Both the position numbers and the translations under genes were made by a program. From IMG/VR virus record IMGVR_UViG_3300044641_000252, positions 1-33,019 of that record: a DNA stretch of 33,019 nucleotides; one strand, 5' to 3'. Source of the DNA: a virus. Numbering within the stretch: the first letter of the stretch is position 1; every line of letters begins with the position of its first letter. Of this stretch, positions 14,077 through 23,369 are shown piece by piece. Below the pieces are notes generated by a model that saw nothing but the letters and a program-made list of their open reading frames with translations, had not been told where the DNA came from and ran no database searches.

Positions 14077-17000
14077 ATGGCGAATATCACAAGGAACTTC
14101 ATAGCTGGTAGAATGAATAAAGTCGTTGATGAACGACTTATTCCTGATGGAGAGTATATTGATGCTCTTAATGTTCGCATGGGTTCTACTGAGAACTCAG
14201 AGATTGGTGTTATTGAAAACACTAAAGGGAACACTAAGTTAACAACGCTAAAGTACATTAACGGAACAGCACTTAGTGCATCGGCTAGATGTATAGGTAC
14301 TATAACTGACAATACAAACGAAACTATCTATTGGTTTATTCATGACTCAAACTTCCCGGTAGGTGCTACAGGTAAGCTTGACATGATTGTATCGTTCAAT
14401 GTGTACAACAACATATTGACATATCACTTGATTAGCATCAACGATGGAGGAGGAGTTAATACCACGCTGAACTTTAACCCAGACTATCTTATTACAGGGG
14501 TCAACATTATTGACAACTTATTATTTTTTACAGACGATTACAATCCACCTAGGGTAATTAACTTAGATAAGAACTATCCTGATCCTGTGGGAAACATAGA
14601 CCAGTTTAGTGCTGAGTCTATTCTTGTTATTAAGAAGCCGCCAGTTGAGTCACCTAGTGTAGAACTTATAAATACTGGTGATCAGGAGAACTTCTTGGAG
14701 AGCAGGTTCATTTGCTTTGCGTATCGATATCAGTATGAGGATGGCGAGTATTCAGCTACATCTCAGTGGTCTGACCCTGCGTTTCAACCTAAGCCATTTA
14801 GTTTTAGCATTAACAGCTATCTAAATGATGGCATGCAGAATCAGTACAACACTGCAATTGTAACTTACAATACTGGTGGTCCGCTTGTTAAGGGTATTGA
14901 CTTGCTATTTAAGGAGACCACAAGCAATGTAATTAAGGTCATTGAGAAACTTGACAAGGCTGCTCTTGGACTACTTGATAATATTAATGAAACGTTTACG
15001 TTTACAAATAGTAAAATATTTACAGTTCTCTCAGAAAGTGAGTTGTCTAGACTATTCGACAATGTTCCACTTCTAGCTAAGGCTCAAACTATTATGGGCA
15101 ATAGACTGATGTATGGAAACTACGTTGAGGGGTATGACATGATAGATGATGATGGTAACCCAGTCGAGTTGGAGTACTCTACTACATTGCTATCTGAAGA
15201 GATAAATAACATTGAGATTAATGATTCATTTGATTTTGGATTATATAATTTTGGTGCTATTCCTCCTGTATTTTTTGAGACGATTCCTGACTCTGTGGTA
15301 TATTTGGAGCTTGATGGTCTTGAACTTGTTGAAGGTGCCTCTATTACAGTGGATATGACTTTTGATCATTATTCTTTCACTGGGTTTGTACCATCATTTC
15401 CACCTGAAACCAATGAAAATATATCCCTTACATTCTCATTTATTTTACCTAAGTCTTACAGCTCAGTATATGAGATGGCTTTTAGTCTAGAGTTTAAAGA
15501 TGCTATCGGTTATCTAGGAATCACTAGTAATATTGAGCCTGTTGTTGATGCATGTGATGGTACTACTTTTACTGATCAGTTCAATTGCGCGCTTTCAACT
15601 AATCTAGGCGTATTAACTAAAACTGACAGTGGTATTAATGTTCCTGGTCAAGGTATTGGTATAATTACAACACCTGATAGTACACAGATTGGATTGCAAT
15701 TGCTTACCATGAGGTATGTTGATAACACAGTTTCACCTAGTCCAAGCGTATGGGAGTATTACTCATACAGCTTTGTTGAGGCATTTTATCAAAAGATAAA
15801 TACACCTAGAAGTTTACATAGCAATAGAGGATATGAGATTGGCATTGTTTACATGGATGATTTTAACAGATCAACCACTGCATTAGTAAGTCCAAACAAT
15901 ACGGTTCACGTACCATGTTCTGCATCTGATAATAAAAACTCTATTCAGGTAACTATCCCTACTGCACAGAAGCCACCATACTGGGCTACAAGATACAAGT
16001 TTGTTATCAAGCCAGACGAGGACACGTACGATACTATTTATAGCAGCATATTCTTCAATGATCCATCAACTAATAATACTTACTTCTTGCTTGAAGGTGA
16101 GAATGCTAGGAAGGTTCAGCAGGGTGATCGACTAATTGTGAAGGCAGATACTAATGGTGCTACTAACAGATGTGTGTATGCTACTGTGCTTGAGAAAGAG
16201 TCTCAGGTAGCAGGATTTGTTGAGATACCAAGCCCTACTGATCCAACTGTGGATATAGCTGTTCCGGCTGGAGTATACATAAAGATTAATCCAAATAACT
16301 TTTCTACTGTAACTGATTACAATTCTATTGTATCAGCTGGAACAATTGAGGTAGATCAAAATATACAGGGAGGATACCCTAAGTTAGCCTACCCAATGAA
16401 CATAAAAAAGGAGGCTGGGTATGATCCTTCTAACCCTACATGGGAGTATGAGGATTATACTGTTCCTGCTGGTAGTAGAATACAGATAAACCTTAAGTTC
16501 CAAAGACTTGGTGTTGGCAAAGGTAATGGGTCTTGTGAAACTAGGATATATACCCTAGAGAAGACCATGATTGCATCCGCAAACTATGACAACATGTTGG
16601 AATGGTTTAATGGAGACAATGTTCAGATTATTCTTGATCAAGGTATTCAAGATGTAGGTGGAACTGGATGTGAGATTGAGAATGAGTATCTTGGAACTGA
16701 ATTAGGGGTTTATAATTATACTACAGGACCAGCAACAAGTGCTATTTCAACTCCTTTAACATGTACTAATAAGTATCGATTCGCTAGAAACACAGTGACT
16801 AATGAGTTGACACTAGTTATGTCTGGAACAGTTAGATGTAATGGTGAGTTCTATAGAGAAGGAAGGAGATCTAGTATAATTGCTACTATTGATGTATTTA
16901 GAGCTGATAATATAATCATATTTGAGACTGAGCCAATAGATGCATCTCCAGATATTTTCTTTGAGAATGAGTTATCTCTACCTATTGTAAATGGGTTTCA

Positions 17001-18543
17001 TACAGGAAACATACAGAATCAAACATCTTCTGTACCAGCTATAATTGATACCAAATTCTTTAACTGCTTTACATTTGGTAACGGAGCGGAGAGTTATAAG
17101 ATTCTTGACTCAATCATTGGTAGGACACTATCTCTTGGTAATAGAGTTACAGCAGTCGCTGCTCAAGACTACCAGAGAGTTAGAAGGTTTGCTGATATCA
17201 CCTATAGTGGTGTCTATAACTTTGAGTCCAATGTTAATAAGTTAAATGAGTTTAACCTTGGTCTACTTAACTATAAGTACCTTGAGGTGGCATTTGGCCC
17301 TATCTACATTCTAGATAGTAGTGAGACTAATGTGCTTGTACTACAGGAGGATAAGATATCTTATGTGCTTGCTAGTAAGAACTTGATTTCAGATTCTTCT
17401 GGTGGGGGTACAATCGCTTCAATACCACAGATACTTGGTACTCAGATTGCTAGAACAGAAGAGTATGGAATTAGCTTCCACCCAGAGAGTTATGTGCAGT
17501 GGGGACCTGACAAGTTCTTTACAGATGTAAAGCGTGGTGCTGTGCTTAATCTAAAGGGGGACCAGTTGATAGTGATATCAGAGTTTGGAATGAGGACTTG
17601 GTTTAGAGATGAGTTTATTGAATCATTTAATACTCAGAAACTAGGTGGCTATGATCCGTATCTAAATGAATACGTTTTGACTACGAACTCTGAGGAGTTA
17701 CCTATACCAATTGATTGCATAGCTTGCGGAGTATCTCAGACATTTACTATACCAACTGGAAACACGTTTTCTTACTGCGTTGACCTTGGTCAACCTGTTG
17801 GTGTAACAAATATCAACTATAGTGTCCCTGCTGGATCTTCATCTAACTTTACCATATCTGTAACTTACGATGGTAATGTTGTAACATCTGGACTTGTATC
17901 TACATCTGGAAGTTTACAATTTGAAAAGGATAAGAACAATGTAAATGTAGCGACTATAACTATTGTTGCTAGTGGTCCACTTGAGATTACTGTTGTTCCT
18001 AACTGTCCTATTCAGGAGACTTTAACTATTGTAAAAGTTACATTGACTAGCGTGGTGGATGCAGGCAAGTTTATACATAATGAGTACAGATATACTGATG
18101 GAACTTATGTATCACCATTGCAATCTACTTTTGTTACCTTTGCTGTAGATGATTCAAGTCCTGTGGTTTCTCAGTATGAAATAATATCTGGTCCTCAAGG
18201 GTTTGGAGGGATACCAACAAATGGTTCAAACTTACAGATTATATCGAATAAGATTGTTCCAGATACATTTGATTTTGTTTTAGGTCAAGATAAGTTTAGA
18301 TATTTGCGTAGCAATACCTTATATCCAAATACTTCTGTTGGCATTTCAGGATTACTAGCAGCATCTACGGTTGTTAGTCCGATAACAGGAAGTTCAGGAT
18401 TTTATTCAGGAACTTTCAGTGTGCCTATCAGTGGAAATTATCTTTATCTAATTTGGGATTATAGAAATTCATTGTCTGTAAATCTTTGCTACTCTAATAC
18501 AACTACTCAAGACGCATGCTGCGGCTGCGAAGAACCAACTTAA
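14077..18543 (+). CDS. Large tail hub / muzzle (tail stabilisation) protein
   Basis: A 1488-residue protein forming the main body of the short tail. The N-terminal signature (NFIAGRMNKVVDERLIPDGE, then ALNVRMGS and VIENTKGN) matches the start of large tail-hub proteins of crAss-like phages and, more loosely, T7 gp12. Around residue 585, GYEIGIVYMDDFNRST is another typical block. Residues about 1009-1182 hold the conserved later part (FGPIYILDS, YGISFHPESYVQWGPDKFFT). After that, the sequence changes to beta-sandwich-like modules with a CxxC (C1214, C1217) and a cysteine cluster at the very end (ACCGCEEPT). Those end modules may be exchangeable attachment domains. It is flanked by gaps of 1 nt. 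Confidence 0.82.
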   Translation: MANITRNFIAGRMNKVVDERLIPDGEYIDALNVRMGSTENSEIGVIENTKGNTKLTTLKYINGTALSASARCIGTITDNTNETIYWFIHDSNFPVGATGKLDMIVSFNVYNNILTYHLISINDGGGVNTTLNFNPDYLITGVNIIDNLLFFTDDYNPPRVINLDKNYPDPVGNIDQFSAESILVIKKPPVESPSVELINTGDQENFLESRFICFAYRYQYEDGEYSATSQWSDPAFQPKPFSFSINSYLNDGMQNQYNTAIVTYNTGGPLVKGIDLLFKETTSNVIKVIEKLDKAALGLLDNINETFTFTNSKIFTVLSESELSRLFDNVPLLAKAQTIMGNRLMYGNYVEGYDMIDDDGNPVELEYSTTLLSEEINNIEINDSFDFGLYNFGAIPPVFFETIPDSVVYLELDGLELVEGASITVDMTFDHYSFTGFVPSFPPETNENISLTFSFILPKSYSSVYEMAFSLEFKDAIGYLGITSNIEPVVDACDGTTFTDQFNCALSTNLGVLTKTDSGINVPGQGIGIITTPDSTQIGLQLLTMRYVDNTVSPSPSVWEYYSYSFVEAFYQKINTPRSLHSNRGYEIGIVYMDDFNRSTTALVSPNNTVHVPCSASDNKNSIQVTIPTAQKPPYWATRYKFVIKPDEDTYDTIYSSIFFNDPSTNNTYFLLEGENARKVQQGDRLIVKADTNGATNRCVYATVLEKESQVAGFVEIPSPTDPTVDIAVPAGVYIKINPNNFSTVTDYNSIVSAGTIEVDQNIQGGYPKLAYPMNIKKEAGYDPSNPTWEYEDYTVPAGSRIQINLKFQRLGVGKGNGSCETRIYTLEKTMIASANYDNMLEWFNGDNVQIILDQGIQDVGGTGCEIENEYLGTELGVYNYTTGPATSAISTPLTCTNKYRFARNTVTNELTLVMSGTVRCNGEFYREGRRSSIIATIDVFRADNIIIFETEPIDASPDIFFENELSLPIVNGFHTGNIQNQTSSVPAIIDTKFFNCFTFGNGAESYKILDSIIGRTLSLGNRVTAVAAQDYQRVRRFADITYSGVYNFESNVNKLNEFNLGLLNYKYLEVAFGPIYILDSSETNVLVLQEDKISYVLASKNLISDSSGGGTIASIPQILGTQIARTEEYGISFHPESYVQWGPDKFFTDVKRGAVLNLKGDQLIVISEFGMRTWFRDEFIESFNTQKLGGYDPYLNEYVLTTNSEELPIPIDCIACGVSQTFTIPTGNTFSYCVDLGQPVGVTNINYSVPAGSSSNFTISVTYDGNVVTSGLVSTSGSLQFEKDKNNVNVATITIVASGPLEITVVPNCPIQETLTIVKVTLTSVVDAGKFIHNEYRYTDGTYVSPLQSTFVTFAVDDSSPVVSQYEIISGPQGFGGIPTNGSNLQIISNKIVPDTFDFVLGQDKFRYLRSNTLYPNTSVGISGLLAASTVVSPITGSSGFYSGTFSVPISGNYLYLIWDYRNSLSVNLCYSNTTTQDACCGCEEPT

Positions 18544-18544
18544 T

Positions 18545-19756
18545 ATGGCAACATCAGGAACATATTATTTAGATGCCCCATCACTTAGCAGTGCTACCGT
18601 GGTATATTCAAATGCTGCTCTAACTACAGTTGCTGCAAATGGATTTTATTCTGATGGTGCTATTGTTAGGGAGCAAGTATCAGGAGTGTTATTGCCTCAG
18701 CAAAATTGTCTTGCTTGTTCAATTCCATGTGGAGGTACTACAATAACTGCTAATGGTGGACAGGGTATATACTACTTGAATACTGAATTAGGTACAAATA
18801 CTGGAGCGGTAGTAATTGAGTTTGATGCGCTATCTGTTCCAAAGGGAATAGTAGCAGTATACAATAGCACTATTTATAATGGGGTATCTTCTCCTAACTA
18901 CGGATGGTTACAAGGTACAGCAGGAATAGCCACATACATTGGATCTACAGGTTCTGATTGTGGGATAGTCGCAAACTCACCATTTACTTTAAATGAATTC
19001 CAGTATGATGGATCTATTTTTGTTTCTCTTGGTACTACAGAGGTTGTTACTATAACTTCAGGTCAGACAGAATTAACTGCATCTGCACCTGGAAGTACAA
19101 TAATGGTTATACCAAAGACTGCTGCAAGCCCATCAATATTAAACTTAAGTTTTATTGGACCATGCGTAAGTACTTCGTTCAGTGTATCAGTATCATGTCC
19201 AGCGGCATTGCCATCATTCGCTTCTAGCACAGTAAATGCAGGAAGTGCTACAGCATGTGCTGACACTATTGATCAAACTTATTACGTGGCTTATGTTAAT
19301 GGAGGTGCTGGTGTACTTGGGTTATACGACTTAGTATTTAGTGATGCTAATGGTCAATCTAAACTTAGTGCAGGATACTATAAGACCACTGCTGCTGGCG
19401 CAAACAATTGGTTTCAAGTAGATTCCAATGGTGTAATTATTGCATTTGGTAATTGTTCATCTAATACATTCACAGTATATTTTGATGTGACTACAAATCC
19501 AAATACTTACGGATGGGGTAGTTCATCTGCTGCTTGTGCAGGAACTGGTACACCTTTGACAGTGTACATCACTGGAACAGAACCATCACTATATGATGTG
19601 TTTCTTGCAGGTAAGGTTCTATACACAAACGTAGGGCTTACTACACCATTGAATGGTAACAATACACACTATAAGACTGTATCAGCTCCTGCTTCAGGAG
19701 AGACATTATTAATCGATGGAGTTGGGGTAATTTCAACTTGGGGAGGACCTTGTTAA
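18545..19756 (+). CDS. Modular tail appendage or fibre protein with cysteine-bounded domains
   Basis: A 403-residue, Ser/Thr/Gly/Ala-rich, beta-type protein lying 1 nt after the tail hub. It shows at least three modules ending in cysteines. Residues 1-62 contain ATVVYSNAALTT, GFYSDGAIVREQVSG and CLACSIPC (C55, C58, C62). A middle part has YYLNTELGTNTGAVVIEFDA. Two later stretches are alike: YYKTTAAGANNWFQVDSNGV and HYKTVSAPASGETLLIDGVG, each followed by a Gly-Cys or Gly-Pro-Cys end. I infer an exposed, receptor- or glycan-facing protein of the tail tip. No enzyme motif is visible. The cysteine spacing recalls the end of the tail hub, so the two may share evolutionary modules. Confidence 0.7.
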   Translation: MATSGTYYLDAPSLSSATVVYSNAALTTVAANGFYSDGAIVREQVSGVLLPQQNCLACSIPCGGTTITANGGQGIYYLNTELGTNTGAVVIEFDALSVPKGIVAVYNSTIYNGVSSPNYGWLQGTAGIATYIGSTGSDCGIVANSPFTLNEFQYDGSIFVSLGTTEVVTITSGQTELTASAPGSTIMVIPKTAASPSILNLSFIGPCVSTSFSVSVSCPAALPSFASSTVNAGSATACADTIDQTYYVAYVNGGAGVLGLYDLVFSDANGQSKLSAGYYKTTAAGANNWFQVDSNGVIIAFGNCSSNTFTVYFDVTTNPNTYGWGSSSAACAGTGTPLTVYITGTEPSLYDVFLAGKVLYTNVGLTTPLNGNNTHYKTVSAPASGETLLIDGVGVISTWGGPC

Positions 19757-19759
19757 ACT

Positions 19760-20566
19760 ATGGCAAACTACACACTATCATATAGCGAATCATCACAGGG
19801 GTGGCCTTCATTCTACTCCTTCATTCCTGACTACATGGTCGGGATGAACAACTACTTCTATACTTTCAAGGGGGGAAACTTGTATCGTCACAATGTGAAT
19901 GAGACCAGAAACAATTTCTATGGTACTCAGTACACGTCTAGAATACAGAGTGTGTTTAACACATCTCCTCTTGAGAATAAGATATTCAAGACCATAAATC
20001 TTGAGGGTAATCATAGTTGGGCAACACTAGCTGAGACCGATATACAGACCTCTGGCTTCATCGAATCAGCATGGTATGAGAAGAAGGAGGCATCATGGTT
20101 TGCGTTCGTCAGAAACGCTGGAACGGTGCCAGCGCAGCCATCAGAGTATGCGCTTAGATCAGTGAATGGTATTGGGCTAAGTCAGAACGTGACTGGTGCT
20201 GCATCAGCATTGAACGTATCGTTTCCTATATCACCTGACCTAACTGAGATTGGTAGCATTGTGAGTGTTGGGGATTACTTGTATTATAGCCTACCTCCTA
20301 GTTATAGTACCCCTGTGTTATGTGGTCAGATTACAAGTATTGTAGTTGACTATCCAACAGGTAATAACAGGATAGTAGTGAATGCATCAATAGCAGGTGG
20401 TAGTGTGCCGGGTATAACTAACCCATTCTTTATGTATATTAAGGGGTCCGTAGCGGAGTCTCATGGTGTGCTAGGACACTATTGCGTATTCACATTGGAG
20501 AACAATAGTACGACTAAGGTTGAGCTATTTGCAGTTGAGTCTGAAGTAATGAAAAGTTATCCTTAA
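19760..20566 (+). CDS. Virion protein linked to the tail hub
   Basis: A 268-residue protein with the sequence WPSFYSFIPDYMVGMNNYFY, then TFKGGNLYRHNVNETRNNFY and NKIFKTINLEGNHSWATLAE near the N-terminus. I recognise this block from structural proteins of crAss-like and other Bacteroidota phages, where similar sequence can form the last part of the tail hub or follow it. The second half is beta-rich (VGDYLYYSLPPSYSTPVLCG). Here it is a separate gene, two genes after the hub. Compared with the gene before it, it has fewer AT-rich codons. Function beyond virion structure is unknown. Confidence 0.72.
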   Translation: MANYTLSYSESSQGWPSFYSFIPDYMVGMNNYFYTFKGGNLYRHNVNETRNNFYGTQYTSRIQSVFNTSPLENKIFKTINLEGNHSWATLAETDIQTSGFIESAWYEKKEASWFAFVRNAGTVPAQPSEYALRSVNGIGLSQNVTGAASALNVSFPISPDLTEIGSIVSVGDYLYYSLPPSYSTPVLCGQITSIVVDYPTGNNRIVVNASIAGGSVPGITNPFFMYIKGSVAESHGVLGHYCVFTLENNSTTKVELFAVESEVMKSYP

Positions 20567-20570
20567 ATTT

Positions 20571-20981
20571 ATGGGAATATTAGTAAGGCAACTAAATGCA
20601 AATGACTACGATGACATCCTAGTGGGATGGTGGAAGGATTGGGGATTGGACGCACCTAGTAGAGACTTCTTACCTGATGATGGTACTAGTGGATTGATTG
20701 TGTTTGATGGTGATGAACCAGTATGTGCTGGGTTTATGTATACCATGAATGCAAAGGTTGCTTGGGTTGAGTGGATAGTATCTAGCAAGACCTATAGAAA
20801 GAAGCCAGCAAGAAAGGAGTGTATAGATTTATTGATTTACACCCTTACTCAGGTTTGCAAAAGTAAAGGGGCTAAGTATGTGTTCTCAAACAATAACAAT
20901 AAACATTTGATTGATAGCTTCATTAATAGTGGGTATGTCAAGGGATGTACAAATTCAACAGAGTTAATAAAAATATTATAA
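20571..20981 (+). CDS. GNAT-like protein within the tail module
   Basis: A 136-residue protein with the layout of a small GNAT acetyltransferase. A first strand and helix (LVRQLNANDYDDILVGWWKD) precede the hairpin GLIVFDGDEPVCAGFMYTMN, the central strand AWVEWIVSS, and a long helix RKECIDLLIYTLTQVCKSKG with a closing strand AKYVFSNNNN. In GNAT enzymes the segment after the central strand binds acetyl-CoA with an R/Q-x-x-G-x-G/A loop. Here it reads SSKTYRKKPARKE, which lacks the glycines, so activity is uncertain. Related proteins sit at the same place in other phages, suggesting a virion or assembly function. The substrate is unknown. Confidence 0.72.
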   Translation: MGILVRQLNANDYDDILVGWWKDWGLDAPSRDFLPDDGTSGLIVFDGDEPVCAGFMYTMNAKVAWVEWIVSSKTYRKKPARKECIDLLIYTLTQVCKSKGAKYVFSNNNNKHLIDSFINSGYVKGCTNSTELIKIL

Positions 20982-20982
20982 C

Positions 20983-21894
20983 ATGGGACTAGAAACAGCA
21001 GCCATAATAGGTATATCAACAGCAATAGCAAGTGCAGGAGCATCTGCTGGACAGGCTGTAAGCGCAGGTCAAGCAGCTAGAAAAGCATCAAGAACTGCTG
21101 AAGACGCATTTAATAAGGCGATGAATGAGTTGAGTGCAAATAGAATTGCAGGGCTCAGCCTACCAAGAGAAGCAATGGAGCGTCAGATTGAGGAAGCTAG
21201 AGGTGCAGGATCAGAGTTAACTCGTGCTGGTGCAGAGAGTGAGAGAGGGGCGGCTGTAATAGCCTCACAGGTGTATAGAGGACAAACAGACGCTCAGAGA
21301 GAGATAGCTGGAGATATAGGTCAGCAACTAATGGGTCTTGAAGCTGCAACTGCTGAGGAAGAAGCTAACCTATCTAGAGCTAGAGCTACTCTAAGTTTGG
21401 CTGAAGCAGAAGGAGCTCAACAAGCTGCTGCTCAGGCTGGTGCTCAGAGTGCTGCTGCTGTTAAAGGAATATTTACAGGGCTTGAATCAGCAGGTCAGCA
21501 ATACCTAGAAGCAAGTGAGTTATATAAATCTAGCGAGGGCGTTAAGCAATATGATAATTTGCTTAAGCAGTACGAGAAAGCCGCAGCAGATAAAACATTA
21601 AACAAACAATTTCTAGATCCTACTACAAATCAGCCTTTGCCGTTTAATATGGTCATATCAAAACTAACAGGTAATAGAGATATCGCCAATAAGATAGGGT
21701 CAATGGATGCGTTAAATGCTAAAGATTATTTAATTAAAAGCCCGAACATAATTAAGTCAATATCAGGAGATGTATTCTCAAGAGGATATGACCCGGGTAT
21801 GGACATTTTAGCACCTAAAAGAAATTTGTCAAGTTCTTTAAATGCATTTTCAAATCCTTCTTTAGGATTTAATACAAACCCATTTGGAAATTAA
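20983..21894 (+). CDS. Internal virion (ejection) protein, Ala-rich helical
   Basis: A 303-residue protein with a small-residue, moderately hydrophobic N-terminus (TAAIIGISTAIASAGASAGQ) followed by a long Ala/Glu-rich helical body (RAGAESERGAAVIASQVYRG, LEAATAEEEANLSRARATLS). This profile, and the place just before larger cargo proteins, are like internal virion protein gp14 of T7-type phages, which is ejected and forms a pore in the outer membrane. The assignment rests on composition and order, not on detectable motif identity. The C-terminal 80 residues are Ser/Asn-rich and probably flexible. It starts 1 nt after the GNAT-like gene. Confidence 0.7.
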   Translation: MGLETAAIIGISTAIASAGASAGQAVSAGQAARKASRTAEDAFNKAMNELSANRIAGLSLPREAMERQIEEARGAGSELTRAGAESERGAAVIASQVYRGQTDAQREIAGDIGQQLMGLEAATAEEEANLSRARATLSLAEAEGAQQAAAQAGAQSAAAVKGIFTGLESAGQQYLEASELYKSSEGVKQYDNLLKQYEKAAADKTLNKQFLDPTTNQPLPFNMVISKLTGNRDIANKIGSMDALNAKDYLIKSPNIIKSISGDVFSRGYDPGMDILAPKRNLSSSLNAFSNPSLGFNTNPFGN

Positions 21895-21897
21895 GGA

Positions 21898-23367
21898 ATG
21901 GCTACATACTATAAATTTGCAGAAAGAGAAGCTGACAGTTTTGTAAACTGGGCAGAGATTGGTAAGGGCCTTACCGACATGCTTCAAGAGCAGATGAAAA
22001 TCCGTGAGGATAAAAGAACTGCTATTGATAAGGTCACTAGAGAGAACCTAAAGAGTTTGTCTGAGGCACCTACTGGAGACCATACTAATCTAAATACTTG
22101 GACTCTTGATTATGCGGACAATGCAAGACAGGCTATCCTGTTACAGGATAGACTACTAAAGTCTGGTGCTCTTAAATTAAAGGACTATACCATAATGCGT
22201 CAGAACCTAAACGATGGTACTGATGAGTTGTTTAGTGTGATTAAAAACTTTCAAACTGCATTCAAAGAGAAGAGAGACAGGATGATAAGTAATGACCCTG
22301 CTAATAAATCTCAAGCGTTTGAGATGGACTTGATGGCTTATACTGAGCAGTTTGGTGACTTCTCTAAATCAAAGGCTATGATTGATCCAAATAACTTTAT
22401 GGTTAATATTGGTATCATGGAGCCTGATCCTGAAAACAAGGGTGTAATGAAGGTTGGTAAGCAGATTGCTCCATCTGGATTCCTAAAGAAGATTCAGAAT
22501 ACCAAGGTTGATTACTTTGATTCTAATGGTGCGGCTGAGGCTGCAAGTAAAAGCTTTGGTGGGTTTACTGAATCTACTATACAAAGTCTGAACAGACTAC
22601 AGGGTAAGGTTGTAACGATTGATGATGTAAGGAAGAGACCTGGATACGAGGAGGCTCTTAATGAAGAGATTAATTCATTCTTCTCTAATCCATTTAATAT
22701 CACATCTGTACTTACTAACGACCTTGTTAAGGACAAGAATGGTAAGTCATACGTGTCAAATATATCAGGCAAGGAAGGCAATGTGATTGAGTATGTGTTT
22801 GACCCTAAGACAAACTTTTATACGCCAAGGCTAACAGCGGAGCAAGAGCAGGCTGCTAGAGATTATATGAGACGTAAGATTGAGAGCAGACTTGATATAA
22901 AACTTAAGGAGGACCCATTCAATAAGCCACAGCCTGACGTAGTAAAGTCTGAAGCACCATCTGCTGGTGGTAACTATTCAGAAAGTGTTAATCAATTTAA
23001 GACCAAATTAAAACAAGTTAAACCGAAAAGAGATAACTATATATTCACTGGTACTGGAGACGTAACAGTTGAAAACCTTCAAAATCTTTTGAGTTCTGAT
23101 CCAGCATTAATAGGTAAGTTTAAAGTATCATCAGTAGATGATGTGGTAACAGTTACTGATAATGATGATGTTCTAATTGGTTCTTATGACTTGTCGAAAA
23201 CAGATGCACGAAATAAAGGAACTGATTTTTTTAAGCAAAGAGAAAGATATCTAGATGACTTAATTAATCGAGTAACAAATTATTCAATCTCTAAAGACCC
23301 AACAATTATTGGTGTATCTTTGATGACAGGACAACAGACAGGAGGGGCTTCACGATTTAATCCTTAA
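21898..23367 (+). CDS. Internal virion (cargo) protein
   Basis: A 489-residue, charged, largely helical protein (ADSFVNWAEIGKGLTDMLQE, then MKIREDKRTAIDKVTREN). It lies between the gp14-like protein and the giant protein, so by order it corresponds to the second ejected protein of short-tailed phages. Residues about 345-375 are a Lys/Pro/Ser-rich linker, after which a small C-terminal domain follows (YIFTGTGDVTVENLQNLLSS, then VVTVTDNDDVLIGSYDLSK). It has no cysteine cluster, signal peptide or catalytic motif that I can see. The next start codon follows after 2 nt. Confidence 0.72.
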   Translation: MATYYKFAEREADSFVNWAEIGKGLTDMLQEQMKIREDKRTAIDKVTRENLKSLSEAPTGDHTNLNTWTLDYADNARQAILLQDRLLKSGALKLKDYTIMRQNLNDGTDELFSVIKNFQTAFKEKRDRMISNDPANKSQAFEMDLMAYTEQFGDFSKSKAMIDPNNFMVNIGIMEPDPENKGVMKVGKQIAPSGFLKKIQNTKVDYFDSNGAAEAASKSFGGFTESTIQSLNRLQGKVVTIDDVRKRPGYEEALNEEINSFFSNPFNITSVLTNDLVKDKNGKSYVSNISGKEGNVIEYVFDPKTNFYTPRLTAEQEQAARDYMRRKIESRLDIKLKEDPFNKPQPDVVKSEAPSAGGNYSESVNQFKTKLKQVKPKRDNYIFTGTGDVTVENLQNLLSSDPALIGKFKVSSVDDVVTVTDNDDVLIGSYDLSKTDARNKGTDFFKQRERYLDDLINRVTNYSISKDPTIIGVSLMTGQQTGGASRFNP

Positions 23368-23369
23368 AA

